Source: Bacteroidaceae bacterium (GTDB lineage: Bacteria; Bacteroidota; Bacteroidia; Bacteroidales; Bacteroidaceae). Taken from it: 45,356 bases of DNA. Numbering within the stretch: the stretch's first letter is position 1; the number at the start of each line of letters is the position of its first letter. This document shows positions 36,814-45,356 of this stretch, piece by piece. The stretch lies in assembly GCA_017407905.1 (NCBI GenBank), contig JAFQVS010000050.1, forward strand, positions 1-45,356, written 5' to 3'. The notes under the pieces are model-generated. The model had not been told where the DNA came from and ran no database searches. It was given only the letters and a program-made list of their open reading frames with translations. The position numbers and the translations under genes are program-made.

Positions 36814-36852
36814 AAAAAATGTGCGCCACAAAAGAATAAAACAATGGCGCAC
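36814..36852 (-). terminator. Intrinsic terminator of the tam operon
   Basis: GTGCGCCA (36821-36828) and TGGCGCAC (36845-36852) make an 8-bp stem with a 16-base loop; on the - strand ATTTTTTGC follows. It also could serve the converging RmlD-like gene, since A/T-rich sequence flanks both sides. Confidence 0.75.
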
Positions 36853-36889
36853 TAAAAATGGGCAGAAAAAAACGCTGCGAAAGAGCCTT

Positions 36890-39208
36890 TTAGAACGGAT
36901 AGCCTATCGCAAAATGCCACGCAAAGCCCTTGCCGAACGAGGTGATATTATAGTAGCCGCTCTTGCCCGTGTCGTAGGGAGCGTGCAGAGCGACGCCAAA
37001 ATCGAGGCGCAGCACCATAAACTCAAGGTCGTAGCGCAGGCCGGCACCCGTGTTCAGGGCAATCTGGTCGGCGAAGCTCTTGAGCTTAAATTCTCCACCC
37101 GGACGATTGCTGTCCTTCTTGAGCAGCCACACATTACCTGCATCAACAAACAGCGCACCATTTAGATTGCCGAAGAGCCCGAAGCGATACTCGACGTTAG
37201 CCTCGAATTTCAGCGTGCCCGTCTCGTCGAGGTAAGAGTAGCGTGTGGCTTTGTCGGGGTGGTAGCTGCCCGGGCCTATCGTGCGCACCGTGAAGGCTCT
37301 GAGGCTGTTGGCGCCACCAATGTAAAATTGCTCGCTGTAAGGCGCGTAGTCCGAGTTTCCGTAACTCTTTACTACGCCGGCCATAAAGCGTGTGGCAATA
37401 TGATTCTTTGCGTTTATGCGGTAGAGCTGCCGTATCTCGGCGGTGAGTTTTAGGAATTGTGCGTAGGGGTTGTTGAACAGATTCTTGTCCTTCTTGTCCC
37501 ACGGCTGCCCGAAAGCGGCAAAAAGCAGCGACGTAAGGTTGCCCGATGAGGTTGCCGATACCTCTATCCACGTCTTGTTGCGGTGGGCGGTGGGGGTGTT
37601 GTCGTAGGTGAATGTATATTGCATTGCCGGGATAAACTGATTGCGGAAACTATTGGCAATGGAGCGATTTTCGGCTGCTATACTGTCGAATTTTGCTGTT
37701 GTGCGCTGCAACATATCATAAGTCAGGCGGAACGGGGTAACGGTGTGCGTCGTTGTGCGCTTGGTGTAGATGTTGTATGTTACCTCGCCGCCTACGTGCA
37801 CCATCTTGAAGAATCCCGAACGGTTCATCTGACTGCCGTACAGACGCAGCGACGTCGTTGCGGGAAAGCGCAGATAACGCCTGTGCACGACGGGGAAAAA
37901 TAGTCGCGGAAAGGTCAGCGAGACGTCGCTGCCAATCTCCCACGAATTTATCACTGCCTGCCGCCCTTTGAGGCTGCCGTCCGTCTGCCACTCGTATGAG
38001 CCTTGAAGCGTGAGCTTCAGCACCTCGCCGCCTCGGAAAATGTTGTTACGCGACAGGCTTATTTTGCTTCCCGGGCCTATCTGACTGTTGCTCTTAGAGG
38101 TTGCATTGAGCTCGAATGTGAAATTATAGGGCCTGTCGAGCCGTGCGTTTAAAAATATGTCGAGAGTGTCGCTGTTGTTCCGTGGCTCGAACGAGAAATT
38201 CACGCTGCTGAAGATGTTTGTCTTGCTGAGCTGTTGCAGCGACCTCAGCTGAAGCTCCTGCGAGTATATGTCGCCGCTGCGCAGGAATATGTTGCGCATT
38301 ATGGTGCCTGCACGCACGGGTAGTTTCTTTCCGTGCGTGTGTATGTAGCTCATACTGCGAAAGGATAGTGTGTCTAATGTCGAGTGGTGGAGTGTCCCGG
38401 TGCTGTTGTTGTCGTGTATGTGCACGTATGTGCGCCCAATATAATAGGGACGCTTAATGTGCGACGAGAGCCCTTTTATCGGTTGCAGGCGCAGCTCGAC
38501 CTTTCCGGGGCTGTTTATGGTGTCGGCAAGAATTTCTATATACTCGGTCTGACTATAATAGTAGCCGTTGTTGCGCAGAAGGGTGTTCAGACGTTCGCGC
38601 TCGCCGCTGAGGTTCTTTACGCTGAATTGTTCGCCGCTCATAAGAAGGCTCTCGCCTCGCGAGGCGACGATGAGGCTGTCGGCCCTCGGCGTGAATCCGC
38701 GGTACTCTATGCTGCCCAATGTGTAGGGGCGGTGCAGTGTTACGTAATACTCGACCGAGGCTTTTTTGGGGTTCTTTCTGTTTGTTATTATGCGCGGGGT
38801 AACTTTGCCGTTGAAATAACCATAGTAGCTGAGGACGTTGGTGCCTACGTGCGAGCGCAGCCGGGGATTTACTTTCGAGATAAGCACGGGGGTGGTGGCA
38901 AAGGTACGAAAGAACCATTGTCCCACCTTGCTCTTGCTGTCGGCGTAGGCGTTGTACCACCACAGACCAAAGGGGATACTGCGGTATTTGGAGCTTCCCG
39001 CTATTGAGGCGTTGGGGGGGGCGGCAAGCGCTGCTTCGAGCTCGGTTATTGCGCTCTGGCCAATTGGGGTCGAGGCATACTCTTTGCGCCCCTCAATTTC
39101 TATCTTCTTGGTGCCGGTGTATAGTTGCTGCCCCTCCTCGATTAGTCTTGTGGTGGAGCAGGAGTACAGTAACATAAGGAATAATATGTATGACAGGCTT
39201 TTTTTCAT
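36890..39208 (-). CDS. tamL: TamL: lipoprotein BamA/TamA-family outer membrane assembly protein
   Basis: A 772-residue Omp85-superfamily protein that should work with TamB in transporting lipids or inserting proteins in the outer membrane. A lipoprotein signal, MKKSLSYILFLMLLYSC (cysteine 17), replaces the usual signal peptide of TamA; this lipidated form, TamL, is typical of Bacteroidota. POTRA-like domains occupy about 130-330 (YRGFTPRADSLIV region) and a 16-strand barrel the rest, with GGANSLRAFTVRTIGPGSY (loop 6 region) and the aromatic C-terminus FAIGYPF. It begins seven bases after tamB stops. Confidence 0.9.
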   Translation of the reverse strand: MKKSLSYILFLMLLYSCSTTRLIEEGQQLYTGTKKIEIEGRKEYASTPIGQSAITELEAALAAPPNASIAGSSKYRSIPFGLWWYNAYADSKSKVGQWFFRTFATTPVLISKVNPRLRSHVGTNVLSYYGYFNGKVTPRIITNRKNPKKASVEYYVTLHRPYTLGSIEYRGFTPRADSLIVASRGESLLMSGEQFSVKNLSGERERLNTLLRNNGYYYSQTEYIEILADTINSPGKVELRLQPIKGLSSHIKRPYYIGRTYVHIHDNNSTGTLHHSTLDTLSFRSMSYIHTHGKKLPVRAGTIMRNIFLRSGDIYSQELQLRSLQQLSKTNIFSSVNFSFEPRNNSDTLDIFLNARLDRPYNFTFELNATSKSNSQIGPGSKISLSRNNIFRGGEVLKLTLQGSYEWQTDGSLKGRQAVINSWEIGSDVSLTFPRLFFPVVHRRYLRFPATTSLRLYGSQMNRSGFFKMVHVGGEVTYNIYTKRTTTHTVTPFRLTYDMLQRTTAKFDSIAAENRSIANSFRNQFIPAMQYTFTYDNTPTAHRNKTWIEVSATSSGNLTSLLFAAFGQPWDKKDKNLFNNPYAQFLKLTAEIRQLYRINAKNHIATRFMAGVVKSYGNSDYAPYSEQFYIGGANSLRAFTVRTIGPGSYHPDKATRYSYLDETGTLKFEANVEYRFGLFGNLNGALFVDAGNVWLLKKDSNRPGGEFKLKSFADQIALNTGAGLRYDLEFMVLRLDFGVALHAPYDTGKSGYYNITSFGKGFAWHFAIGYPF

Positions 39209-39215
39209 CTTTTTT

Positions 39216-42200
39216 TTATTCTTGAATTTTTGCGGGTGCGTCGCTTGCTGATTGTGTCCTTTTTCTTTTGCCGAATATGAAAAGCTCTGTCAGCTTGTCG
39301 AGCTTGCGCTTATAGACGTATCCGACGCCGGTCTCTGTTATTTCGCCTTCGAGTATCGACTCGTAATTCTTGTCGTAGAATATGCGTATGTAGCGGTTAC
39401 CCTCACGGCTTATTTTCCATTCGAGCGATACGTTGTTTATGAAACTGTTGCTGCGCTCGGTGTTATTGCCGCTGTTTACCTCGCCGCCGATGACTATTGT
39501 CAGACGGTCGTTCCAGAAGCGCTTGGCGAAACTGAATGAGTAGTTTTTGTATGTGTCGCCCGTCTGATTATTGTCAACGTCGGTGATTCCCACGTTAATA
39601 TCGACGCTTTTCATTGCGTTGCCGGCAATGTCGTTGATGCGCGCGTCGAGGAACGAGCTCAGGGCGTTGGAGACTGTTATTCCGCCGCTACTGCCTAAAT
39701 AGGCGCCTGTGATGAGCATTGTTACGGCATATTTGTTCAGTGTCTCTTTATCGACAGCGTTGAGCTCATTCTGTACGGCGGCATTCTCGGGTGCCGAGAG
39801 GGTGAAGCTCAGCCCCATATTGTCGAGGGTGTTTGTGAGCACGACGCCCACGTCGAAGGCCACCGCCTGCGAGACGCCGTCGTCCATTGTTACCGATGAG
39901 GTCATACGCTCAAGAGCGGTTATGTTTACTGTCGGGTTCCAAATGTCGCCCGTCCAATTTATGTAGCTGCCGTCGCTGATGTTAAAGGTCTTCAGGGGAA
40001 TTATGGGCAGGGTGTATTTGAGCTGTCCGTCGCTCAGCGTGTAGCGTCCGGTGAGGTTTATTCCCGCCTCGCCTGTGTAGGTGAGATTAAGATTGCCGCC
40101 TCCTTGCAGCTCAATGTAGCTGCTGCGATTCTCGTCAAAATCGGCGTTTATGCGCGCACCCTCCTCGATATTGAGTGTGATATTCATTGTCAGATTGCCA
40201 AAATCGACGCCGGGGGGCTCGCTCTCGTTTATCTGTGTGGTGTCGGCAAAGTTAACGAACTTTACAAGGCCGTCGAGCTCGCTCTCGGTGGCGAGGGGGG
40301 TATCCTGCATCACGTAGGTAATGTCGCTGCTGCCCAATAGGGTGGCCGAACCGTTTATTTGCAGTGCATCGAGCGGGCCGCGCAGTTGCGAGTTAAAGTC
40401 GAGCGACATATTTCCGTAGAGCATATTGCCTTTTTTGCGCTTGGCATTTACTATCTGGTAGTCGGTGGCGCGCATAATGAGGTTGAACTCGGGGTTCAGC
40501 AGGTTTTTTATGTCTATCGTGCCGTTTATATTGAACGGGGTGGCGCTGTGGGCGTAAATGTCGAAATTCTTGAATGTGAGCTTGTTGTTCTTGACGGCGA
40601 CGCGGTCGTCCTTAAGGTGGAGCTTGGCGCCGAATATTGGTGCTTCGGCCGATACTGAGTCGAAATGTATCTCGCCGTTGCTCACGGGGCTCTCTATTTT
40701 TCCTTTTAGTTTGATGTTACCGTCGATGTAACCGCCGAGGCTCAGGCCGCTCTCTTTTAAAAATGCGTCGGATAGTTGCAGGGGAAAATGGCTCAGCACT
40801 GCTTCGCCGTCTATCGTGGGACTGATGCTGTCGCCAAAATAGTCGCCGTAGATGTTGAGCACCTCATTTTTGTTGTGGTGCAGGGTGAGGTCGATGTAAT
40901 GTTGCTTTTTCCCTTTGGGCAGATAGGCAAGCTCGGCCGTGCCGTCGCCCATTGGGGTGCCCTCGTAGATTATGTCGCTCAACTGAATGTCGCTGCCGAC
41001 GAGCATCTGTCCGTCGTCGTCGCGGTAGTGAATGTCGGCATTCAGCGTTCCCGAAATGTCGGGGGCAAAGGGCAGCAGGGCGGTGAGCAATTTTAAATCG
41101 ACGTTGAAGAGCTCGGCGCTGAGGTCGCGCAGCTGTGTGCTGTCGTTGTTTGATAGCAGACGCACGCCCGAGCCTATGGAGTCTTTAAGCTCGATATTGC
41201 TGCGGATGGCATAATCCTTGCCCACGGAGAAATAGTTGTCGGGGTTGAAGCGGAACGTGTGTCCGAGGATTATTGCGTCGGGGTCGAAATGCAGTCGCAT
41301 ATTTCGGGGGCTCAGATGAGTGAAGAGTTTCAGCCGGGCGCCTACGCGCTCGTTGTTGTCGCGGAATATGTAGTTTGTCGTGAGGCTGTCTTTTTTTATG
41401 TTGCCGTAGAGTGCCGAGTAGAATTTCAGCTTCTTCTGCCCGGGGTCGAGCGAACGGGTGCGCAGGCCTGCAAAATAGCGTATCAGATTGCTGTCCTGAC
41501 GCAGCGAGAATTGCACTGTGTCGAGCTGCATACTCTCGCTTTTAAAGCCGTAAATTCCGCCGCGACCGTTAATCTCTTTGCGGTCGTTTAATTTTAGGTC
41601 GAGCTTGGCGCTGTTAAAATCTATGTTGTTGTATCTTAAAAAGTTGGACGCTATATTTTGTTGCCCGCAGTCGATGCTGAGCGAGAAGCTCGGAAGCTCT
41701 TTCTCGTAGTCGTCGATGTAATAGAGGGTGTGTCGGCTTGTGCGTGCTTCGCTGTATAGTCGCTCGATGCTTTTTAGTGCCTCGCCCAGAGCTGTGTATC
41801 CGCTTGCCATCGTGCCTTTTATTTTAAGGTCGCCGGTGTTTATGTTCACGTATGAGGTGTCGGGTGCGGTGGAGGCCTCGAAATGGAGCGGGGCGGGGGT
41901 AAAGGTCTTTTTGGGGGTTACCAATCTGAAGCCGTCGCCCTTGATTGTGAGATTGTGGCTCTGCCGCATATTGGTGGATGCTTCAATGTCGAGTGTCATT
42001 GAGGCTTCCAGCGGGGCGGCGGTGAGGCCTATCTTGTCGAGTAGGGCGTTGTCGAGCTCGATGTGCGAGCTGTTGGTGATTAGGGTGCTGTCGAGGTGTG
42101 TGGCTGCCGTTATCTGTAAGGCAAGATTGGGGTCGTGCGAGGCGAGCATAATGGACGAGAGGCCGTTCATCTGCTTTGCCGTAAAATGTAGCTTGTGCAG

Positions 42201-43841
42201 CGCTATTGTGTCGTAGCGCAGGGTGTCTATTTGTAGGTCGTAGTTGTAGCGTGTCGATTGGTCGAATGGGTCGAGGCCTCGACCCTCGGCCTTGAGCGAG
42301 AGTGTCAGTTGGTGCAGGGGTACCTCGGGCAGGATTTTCGTGAGGTTGATGCCGCGCAGACGTGTGCGGGCGCTGTAGCTCTTCTCTTTTATATTGTAGC
42401 TTGCGCGCAGGGCGGCGCGTCCCTCGCCCGTGAGTGCGCGCAGTGCAAGGCTGCATACGCTGTGCTCGTAGGTGCTGTTGCCTCGCAGTGTAAGTGTTTG
42501 GGGGGCGAGTGTATCGGCCGTGGCGCCTTTTTTTATTAGGTGCGCAACGTCGGCAATCTGTCCGTCGAATTTTATCTGTGCCGAGAGTGCTTTGCCCTTG
42601 TCGATATTGTTTATTGTGCCTCGTGCTCCGATGCGCGAGAGCAGGGGGACGGTGGCACTCAGTGTGTCGATGCTCAGCTGTTGCAGATTGCCGCTGAGGT
42701 TGATGCTTGCGTCGAGCATCGAGTCGGGTAAAAAGTCGATGCTTTTGTATAGCGACGATGAGACGAGGCGTCGAAGGTCGGGCTTTTCGATGTGCAGCTT
42801 GGCCGTTGCACTCGCGCGGCCGCCTTTCAGGCCCTTTAGAAGCTCTTGGGGGATAATGGCTTTTGCCCCGAGGGTGGTGCCGTTGGCTGTTGTCAGCGAG
42901 AGGCGGTCGAGGCGGAGGCTCTTCTCGTCGGCCTCGGCCAAAAGGCTTAATTGTTTTACTTTAAAGCCGTCCTTTTGTGTGAGGGTAAACTCTTTGATGA
43001 GGGCCGATGCTCCCGTGGGGCAGTAGCTGAGCGGCCCTGCCGAAAGGCCAATGTCTGTGGCCCACAGATGGTCGAGCGGGGCGATGCTGTCGGGCTGTGT
43101 GCCACGATTGTATTGTGCGCTGCTGTGCTTTAGCGTCAGCGTCTGCACGCCGAATTTTTCGCTCCCGAGGTCGGCTGTGGCGTCGGCAATCTTAAATTGT
43201 CCTATTTTTGTGCTTATGGCTATTGTGTCGTCGGGGATTGTGATATTCACCCCGACATTATTTATTACTCCTTTGCGCAGCGTTATAATCCAATCGTTGT
43301 TGTTTTTTGTGCTGTCCTCATCCTCTTTCGTGGGCGATAGTGTAACGTCGAAATTGCTGTCGGCGAGATATACTCGTCTAAGGCCGATGCTTTTTCTCGA
43401 GGGGTGTATGCTGCGTGCCGTTACTCGAAAATTGCCTATGCTGCCCTTAATGTGTGTGCTTTGGATAAGGTCGCGGGTGTCTATCTGCGTGTGGTCAATT
43501 GTTATGTAATTTACCTCGACTGCGCCTCTTAGGAGTGCTGCGGGGTGAATGTCGGCCTTAATCTGTCGGCCTTCGAGAATCGTTGCGCTATCTTTTTTTA
43601 TCAAAAAACTGTCGATGGTTGCCGTCAATGGAAATTGTAGATGAAAAGCGCCGATGCTCATCTGATATTCGCTGTTCTCCCCGACCCATCGGCACACTTT
43701 TTCAACGGCCATCTTTTGCACGGCGGGAATATAGAGCGCGGCAATGAGAGCCCACAGCAATACTATGGGGCACAAAATCAGAGCAAGCAGTGCTCGGAAT
43801 ATTTTTTTTGTAAGGCTGCTTTTGGGGCTGCTCTCTGTCAT
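39216..43841 (-). CDS. tamB: TamB-like translocation/assembly module protein (AsmA-like bridge protein)
   Basis: A 1,541-residue protein of the AsmA/TamB family, long hydrophobic-groove beta-taco proteins that span the periplasm and carry phospholipids from inner to outer membrane. An N-terminal anchor (about 14-42, LLALILCPIVLLWALIAALY) holds it in the inner membrane; the rest is repeated beta strands, and the last about 450 residues match the TamB/DUF490 domain (GTINNIDK-like repeats earlier, LTGRYTLSDGQLKYTLPIIP, then SALSSFLDARINDIAGNA). It is first in the tamB-tamL operon. Confidence 0.92.
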   Translation of the reverse strand: MTESSPKSSLTKKIFRALLALILCPIVLLWALIAALYIPAVQKMAVEKVCRWVGENSEYQMSIGAFHLQFPLTATIDSFLIKKDSATILEGRQIKADIHPAALLRGAVEVNYITIDHTQIDTRDLIQSTHIKGSIGNFRVTARSIHPSRKSIGLRRVYLADSNFDVTLSPTKEDEDSTKNNNDWIITLRKGVINNVGVNITIPDDTIAISTKIGQFKIADATADLGSEKFGVQTLTLKHSSAQYNRGTQPDSIAPLDHLWATDIGLSAGPLSYCPTGASALIKEFTLTQKDGFKVKQLSLLAEADEKSLRLDRLSLTTANGTTLGAKAIIPQELLKGLKGGRASATAKLHIEKPDLRRLVSSSLYKSIDFLPDSMLDASINLSGNLQQLSIDTLSATVPLLSRIGARGTINNIDKGKALSAQIKFDGQIADVAHLIKKGATADTLAPQTLTLRGNSTYEHSVCSLALRALTGEGRAALRASYNIKEKSYSARTRLRGINLTKILPEVPLHQLTLSLKAEGRGLDPFDQSTRYNYDLQIDTLRYDTIALHKLHFTAKQMNGLSSIMLASHDPNLALQITAATHLDSTLITNSSHIELDNALLDKIGLTAAPLEASMTLDIEASTNMRQSHNLTIKGDGFRLVTPKKTFTPAPLHFEASTAPDTSYVNINTGDLKIKGTMASGYTALGEALKSIERLYSEARTSRHTLYYIDDYEKELPSFSLSIDCGQQNIASNFLRYNNIDFNSAKLDLKLNDRKEINGRGGIYGFKSESMQLDTVQFSLRQDSNLIRYFAGLRTRSLDPGQKKLKFYSALYGNIKKDSLTTNYIFRDNNERVGARLKLFTHLSPRNMRLHFDPDAIILGHTFRFNPDNYFSVGKDYAIRSNIELKDSIGSGVRLLSNNDSTQLRDLSAELFNVDLKLLTALLPFAPDISGTLNADIHYRDDDGQMLVGSDIQLSDIIYEGTPMGDGTAELAYLPKGKKQHYIDLTLHHNKNEVLNIYGDYFGDSISPTIDGEAVLSHFPLQLSDAFLKESGLSLGGYIDGNIKLKGKIESPVSNGEIHFDSVSAEAPIFGAKLHLKDDRVAVKNNKLTFKNFDIYAHSATPFNINGTIDIKNLLNPEFNLIMRATDYQIVNAKRKKGNMLYGNMSLDFNSQLRGPLDALQINGSATLLGSSDITYVMQDTPLATESELDGLVKFVNFADTTQINESEPPGVDFGNLTMNITLNIEEGARINADFDENRSSYIELQGGGNLNLTYTGEAGINLTGRYTLSDGQLKYTLPIIPLKTFNISDGSYINWTGDIWNPTVNITALERMTSSVTMDDGVSQAVAFDVGVVLTNTLDNMGLSFTLSAPENAAVQNELNAVDKETLNKYAVTMLITGAYLGSSGGITVSNALSSFLDARINDIAGNAMKSVDINVGITDVDNNQTGDTYKNYSFSFAKRFWNDRLTIVIGGEVNSGNNTERSNSFINNVSLEWKISREGNRYIRIFYDKNYESILEGEITETGVGYVYKRKLDKLTELFIFGKRKRTQSASDAPAKIQE

Positions 43842-43938
43842 TCTCTCTTTTTTACTATTCTACTGCAAAGTAACCAAAAAAATGGCTACGTTGCCCCTAT
43901 TTTGTCAATCTTTTATCTATTATGAGTAAAATTTTGCA

Positions 43939-43968
43939 TTTGTTCAGTGTGTATGTTCGGTACTTTTG
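43939..43968 (+). promoter_or_regulatory. Promoter of prmA
   Basis: TTTG (43939-43942) and, after 18 bases, TACTTTTG (43961-43968). A second box TATTTTCG (43972-43979) follows closely. Either would place the RNA start within 25 bases of the ATG. Confidence 0.55.
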
Positions 43969-43998
43969 TATTATTTTCGCAAAAAAATAGGAATTATT

Positions 43999-44847
43999 AT
44001 GAACGATTATACAAAAGTAACGTTTGCAGTAAATCCCTGTGAGGAGGCTGCAACGGATGTTCTTGCGGCGCTTTTGGCCGAGATTGGATTCGAGAGTTTC
44101 GTACCCGAGGAGGGTGGAATGAGTGCTTACGCTCCCTTGACACTCTTCAGTGCCGAGGCTCTTGCTGCGGTGGTCGATGATTTTCCGCTCGATGGCTTTT
44201 CAATAACCTACACGGCCGAGAATATCGAGGGCGAGGATTGGAATGCTGAGTGGGAGAAGAACTATTTTCAGCCCATCGTTATTGACGATAAATGCGTCAT
44301 TCACAGCACCTTTCACACAGACGTTCCGCAGGCGCGCTACGACATTCTCATCGACCCTAAAATGGCCTTCGGAACGGGCTATCATCAGACGACGTGCCAT
44401 ATGCTGCGCGCAATCCTCGCAGCCGATATGCGCGGAAAGAGCGTGCTTGATATGGGCTGCGGAACGGCCCTGCTGGCAATCCTCGCACGGATGCACGGCG
44501 CCGAAAAAGTGGTCGCAATTGATATTGACGAGTTTGCCTACGAGAATGCCAAAGAGAATATCCTGCTCAACGGCACGCCCGATATTGAGGTGCGCTTGGG
44601 AGGCGTCGAGGCACTGCGGGGGGACGACTGCTTCGATTATGTAATTGCCAATATTAACCGCAACATTCTTTTGGCCGACATTAAACATTATGTGCGCTGT
44701 ATGCACAAGGGCTCTGTGATATTCCTCAGCGGATTTTATGTCGAGGATATTGAGGCGCTGAAGGCCGAGGCCGAGCGTTGGGGCCTCGGATATGTTGGCA
44801 GCGCCGAGGATAATCGCTGGGCAATGATGGAGCTTGTAAAGGATTGA
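43999..44847 (+). CDS. prmA: Ribosomal protein L11 methyltransferase
   Basis: PrmA trimethylates ribosomal protein L11 using S-adenosylmethionine. The 282-residue protein has the N-terminal substrate domain (about 1-85), the motif PKMAFGTGYHQTT (about 120-132), the SAM-binding loop VLDMGCGTALLAILA (about 149-163) and the active motif VIANINRNIL. The ATG at 43999, with AGGAATT ahead of it, is preferred over a TTG 33 bases upstream. It is a single gene with its own promoter and terminator. Confidence 0.94.
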   Translation: MNDYTKVTFAVNPCEEAATDVLAALLAEIGFESFVPEEGGMSAYAPLTLFSAEALAAVVDDFPLDGFSITYTAENIEGEDWNAEWEKNYFQPIVIDDKCVIHSTFHTDVPQARYDILIDPKMAFGTGYHQTTCHMLRAILAADMRGKSVLDMGCGTALLAILARMHGAEKVVAIDIDEFAYENAKENILLNGTPDIEVRLGGVEALRGDDCFDYVIANINRNILLADIKHYVRCMHKGSVIFLSGFYVEDIEALKAEAERWGLGYVGSAEDNRWAMMELVKD

Positions 44848-44871
44848 TTTTTCGGACTTTTTAATTTATAT

Positions 44872-44909
44872 GCAGCCGTGTCGCAATGGAGGAGACGGCT
44901 GCTTTTTTT
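44872..44909 (+). terminator. Intrinsic terminator of prmA
   Basis: GCAGCCGT (44872-44879) pairs with ACGGCTGC (44895-44902) and seven T follow (44903-44909). Confidence 0.85.
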
Positions 44910-45028
44910 GTCTCTGTGCAGGGCTCTTTGTGTCTATATTCTGTATGCTCTTTTTAAAATACGAGTGATGAGTTATCCAATTCCTACTTTTTAGGGTTCG
45001 AGTAAATCATATTTCAATGAAAAAGCAT

Positions 45029-45036
45029 TATATTTG
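45029..45036 (+). promoter_or_regulatory. Candidate -7 box of the DUF3791 gene
   Basis: TATATTTG matches TAnnTTTG 14 bases ahead of the first ATG; no good -33 box at the usual distance. The sequence around it is A+T-rich. Confidence 0.4.
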
Positions 45037-45050
45037 CAGTAAAATAGTTT

Positions 45051-45284
45051 ATGTATAGCACAATGAAGTATAACATTAGAGACATAATTGAGTATATAAT
45101 TGCTTTGGTGAATGAGTTTGCCAAGCGATTTGGTTTGACAGAAAAGCAAGCCTACAGATATATTCGTATGTATCAAGGGGTAGCTTTTGTGGAGCAAAAC
45201 TATGGAATCATTCATACGCTTGATTTTAATGAGGCGGTGGATAGCGTTGCGGACTATTGCCGTAGAAAGGGAGGTAGATTATGA
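45051..45284 (+). CDS. DUF3791 domain protein, antitoxin-like partner
   Basis: A 77-residue cytosolic protein. The core LTEKQAYRYIRMYQGVAFVEQNYGIIHTLDFNEAVDSVADYCRRKGG region (residues about 28-74; key residues E-K-Q-A-Y-R-Y near the start and Y-C-R-R-K-G-G at the end) fits the DUF3791 family. Such genes commonly stand ahead of DUF3990 genes. The stop overlaps the next start (ATGA). An ATG 12 bases downstream is equally possible as start. Confidence 0.75.
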   Translation: MYSTMKYNIRDIIEYIIALVNEFAKRFGLTEKQAYRYIRMYQGVAFVEQNYGIIHTLDFNEAVDSVADYCRRKGGRL

Positions 45285-45356
45285 TTCTGTATCATGGTTC
45301 AAATATGATCATCGACAAGATAGATCTTGAGATGTCAAAACCTAATAAAGATTTTG
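45281..45356 (+). CDS. DUF3990 domain protein, N-terminus only (cut by window end)
   Basis: Only 25 codons are present, beginning MILYHGSNMIIDKIDLEMSK. The opening I-L-Y-H-G-S-N is characteristic of the DUF3990 family, whose start resembles the first NAD-binding motif of ADP-ribosyltransferase-like folds. It overlaps the DUF3791 stop codon by four bases, so the pair is translated together. The catalytic region lies beyond the window, so activity cannot be judged. Confidence 0.6.
   Translation, partial: MILYHGSNMIIDKIDLEMSKPNKDF

Overview
The window looks like a chromosomal segment of a gut-type Bacteroidota (order Bacteroidales; family not determinable). Reasons: a rimP-nusA-infB-cvpA-sufBCDS-rnhB order, a lipoprotein TamA variant (TamL) next to TamB, promoter boxes of the Bacteroidetes type (TTTG, about 20 bases, TAnnTTTG), acidic lipoprotein export-like signals, exported proteins of the 'CHAT plus TPR' kind, and a secreted multidomain glycosidase ending in a 'GIYIVNGRKV' type tail. 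The genus is not claimed.

Layout. 1-660: no protein gene; a possible structured RNA with a + strand terminator, hairpin repeats built on GCTCCTCTTT/AAAGAGGAGC, and the terminator of the next gene. 680-6250 (-): a very large secreted enzyme combining a GH20 beta-hexosaminidase and a GH33 sialidase, preceded by two 82-bp direct repeats that carry phased promoter-like boxes. 6617-17300 (-): a long housekeeping run read in the order rimP, nusA, infB, cvpA, sufB, sufC, sufD, sufS, rnhB, joining translation/transcription factors to Fe-S cluster assembly; its leader holds a strong promoter followed by an intrinsic-terminator-like hairpin before rimP.

17499-29375: an accessory block in which every protein appears to be exported or membrane-bound. 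On the + strand are a small membrane protein, a secreted 216-aa protein and an exported TPR-CHAT (caspase-like) peptidase. Converging on it from the - strand is a tight eight-gene operon: a secreted protein with a glycine-rich hydrophobic stretch, a FN3-like surface lipoprotein, a beta-barrel-like protein, two more lipoproteins, another barrel-like protein, a small membrane protein and a second exported TPR-CHAT peptidase. This is the best candidate here for an undescribed system: a cell-envelope, caspase-like protease system with dedicated lipoproteins and outer-membrane partners.

29698-29884: two identical tRNA-Asn genes (-). 30086-36777: an S41 tail-specific protease (+), an S9 dipeptidyl-peptidase (-), an L-serine dehydratase (-) and an RmlD-like reductase (+). 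36890-43841 (-): tamB-tamL, envelope biogenesis. 43999-44847 (+): prmA. 45051-45356 (+): a DUF3791 gene overlapping the start of a DUF3990 gene cut by the window edge, a toxin-antitoxin-like pair.
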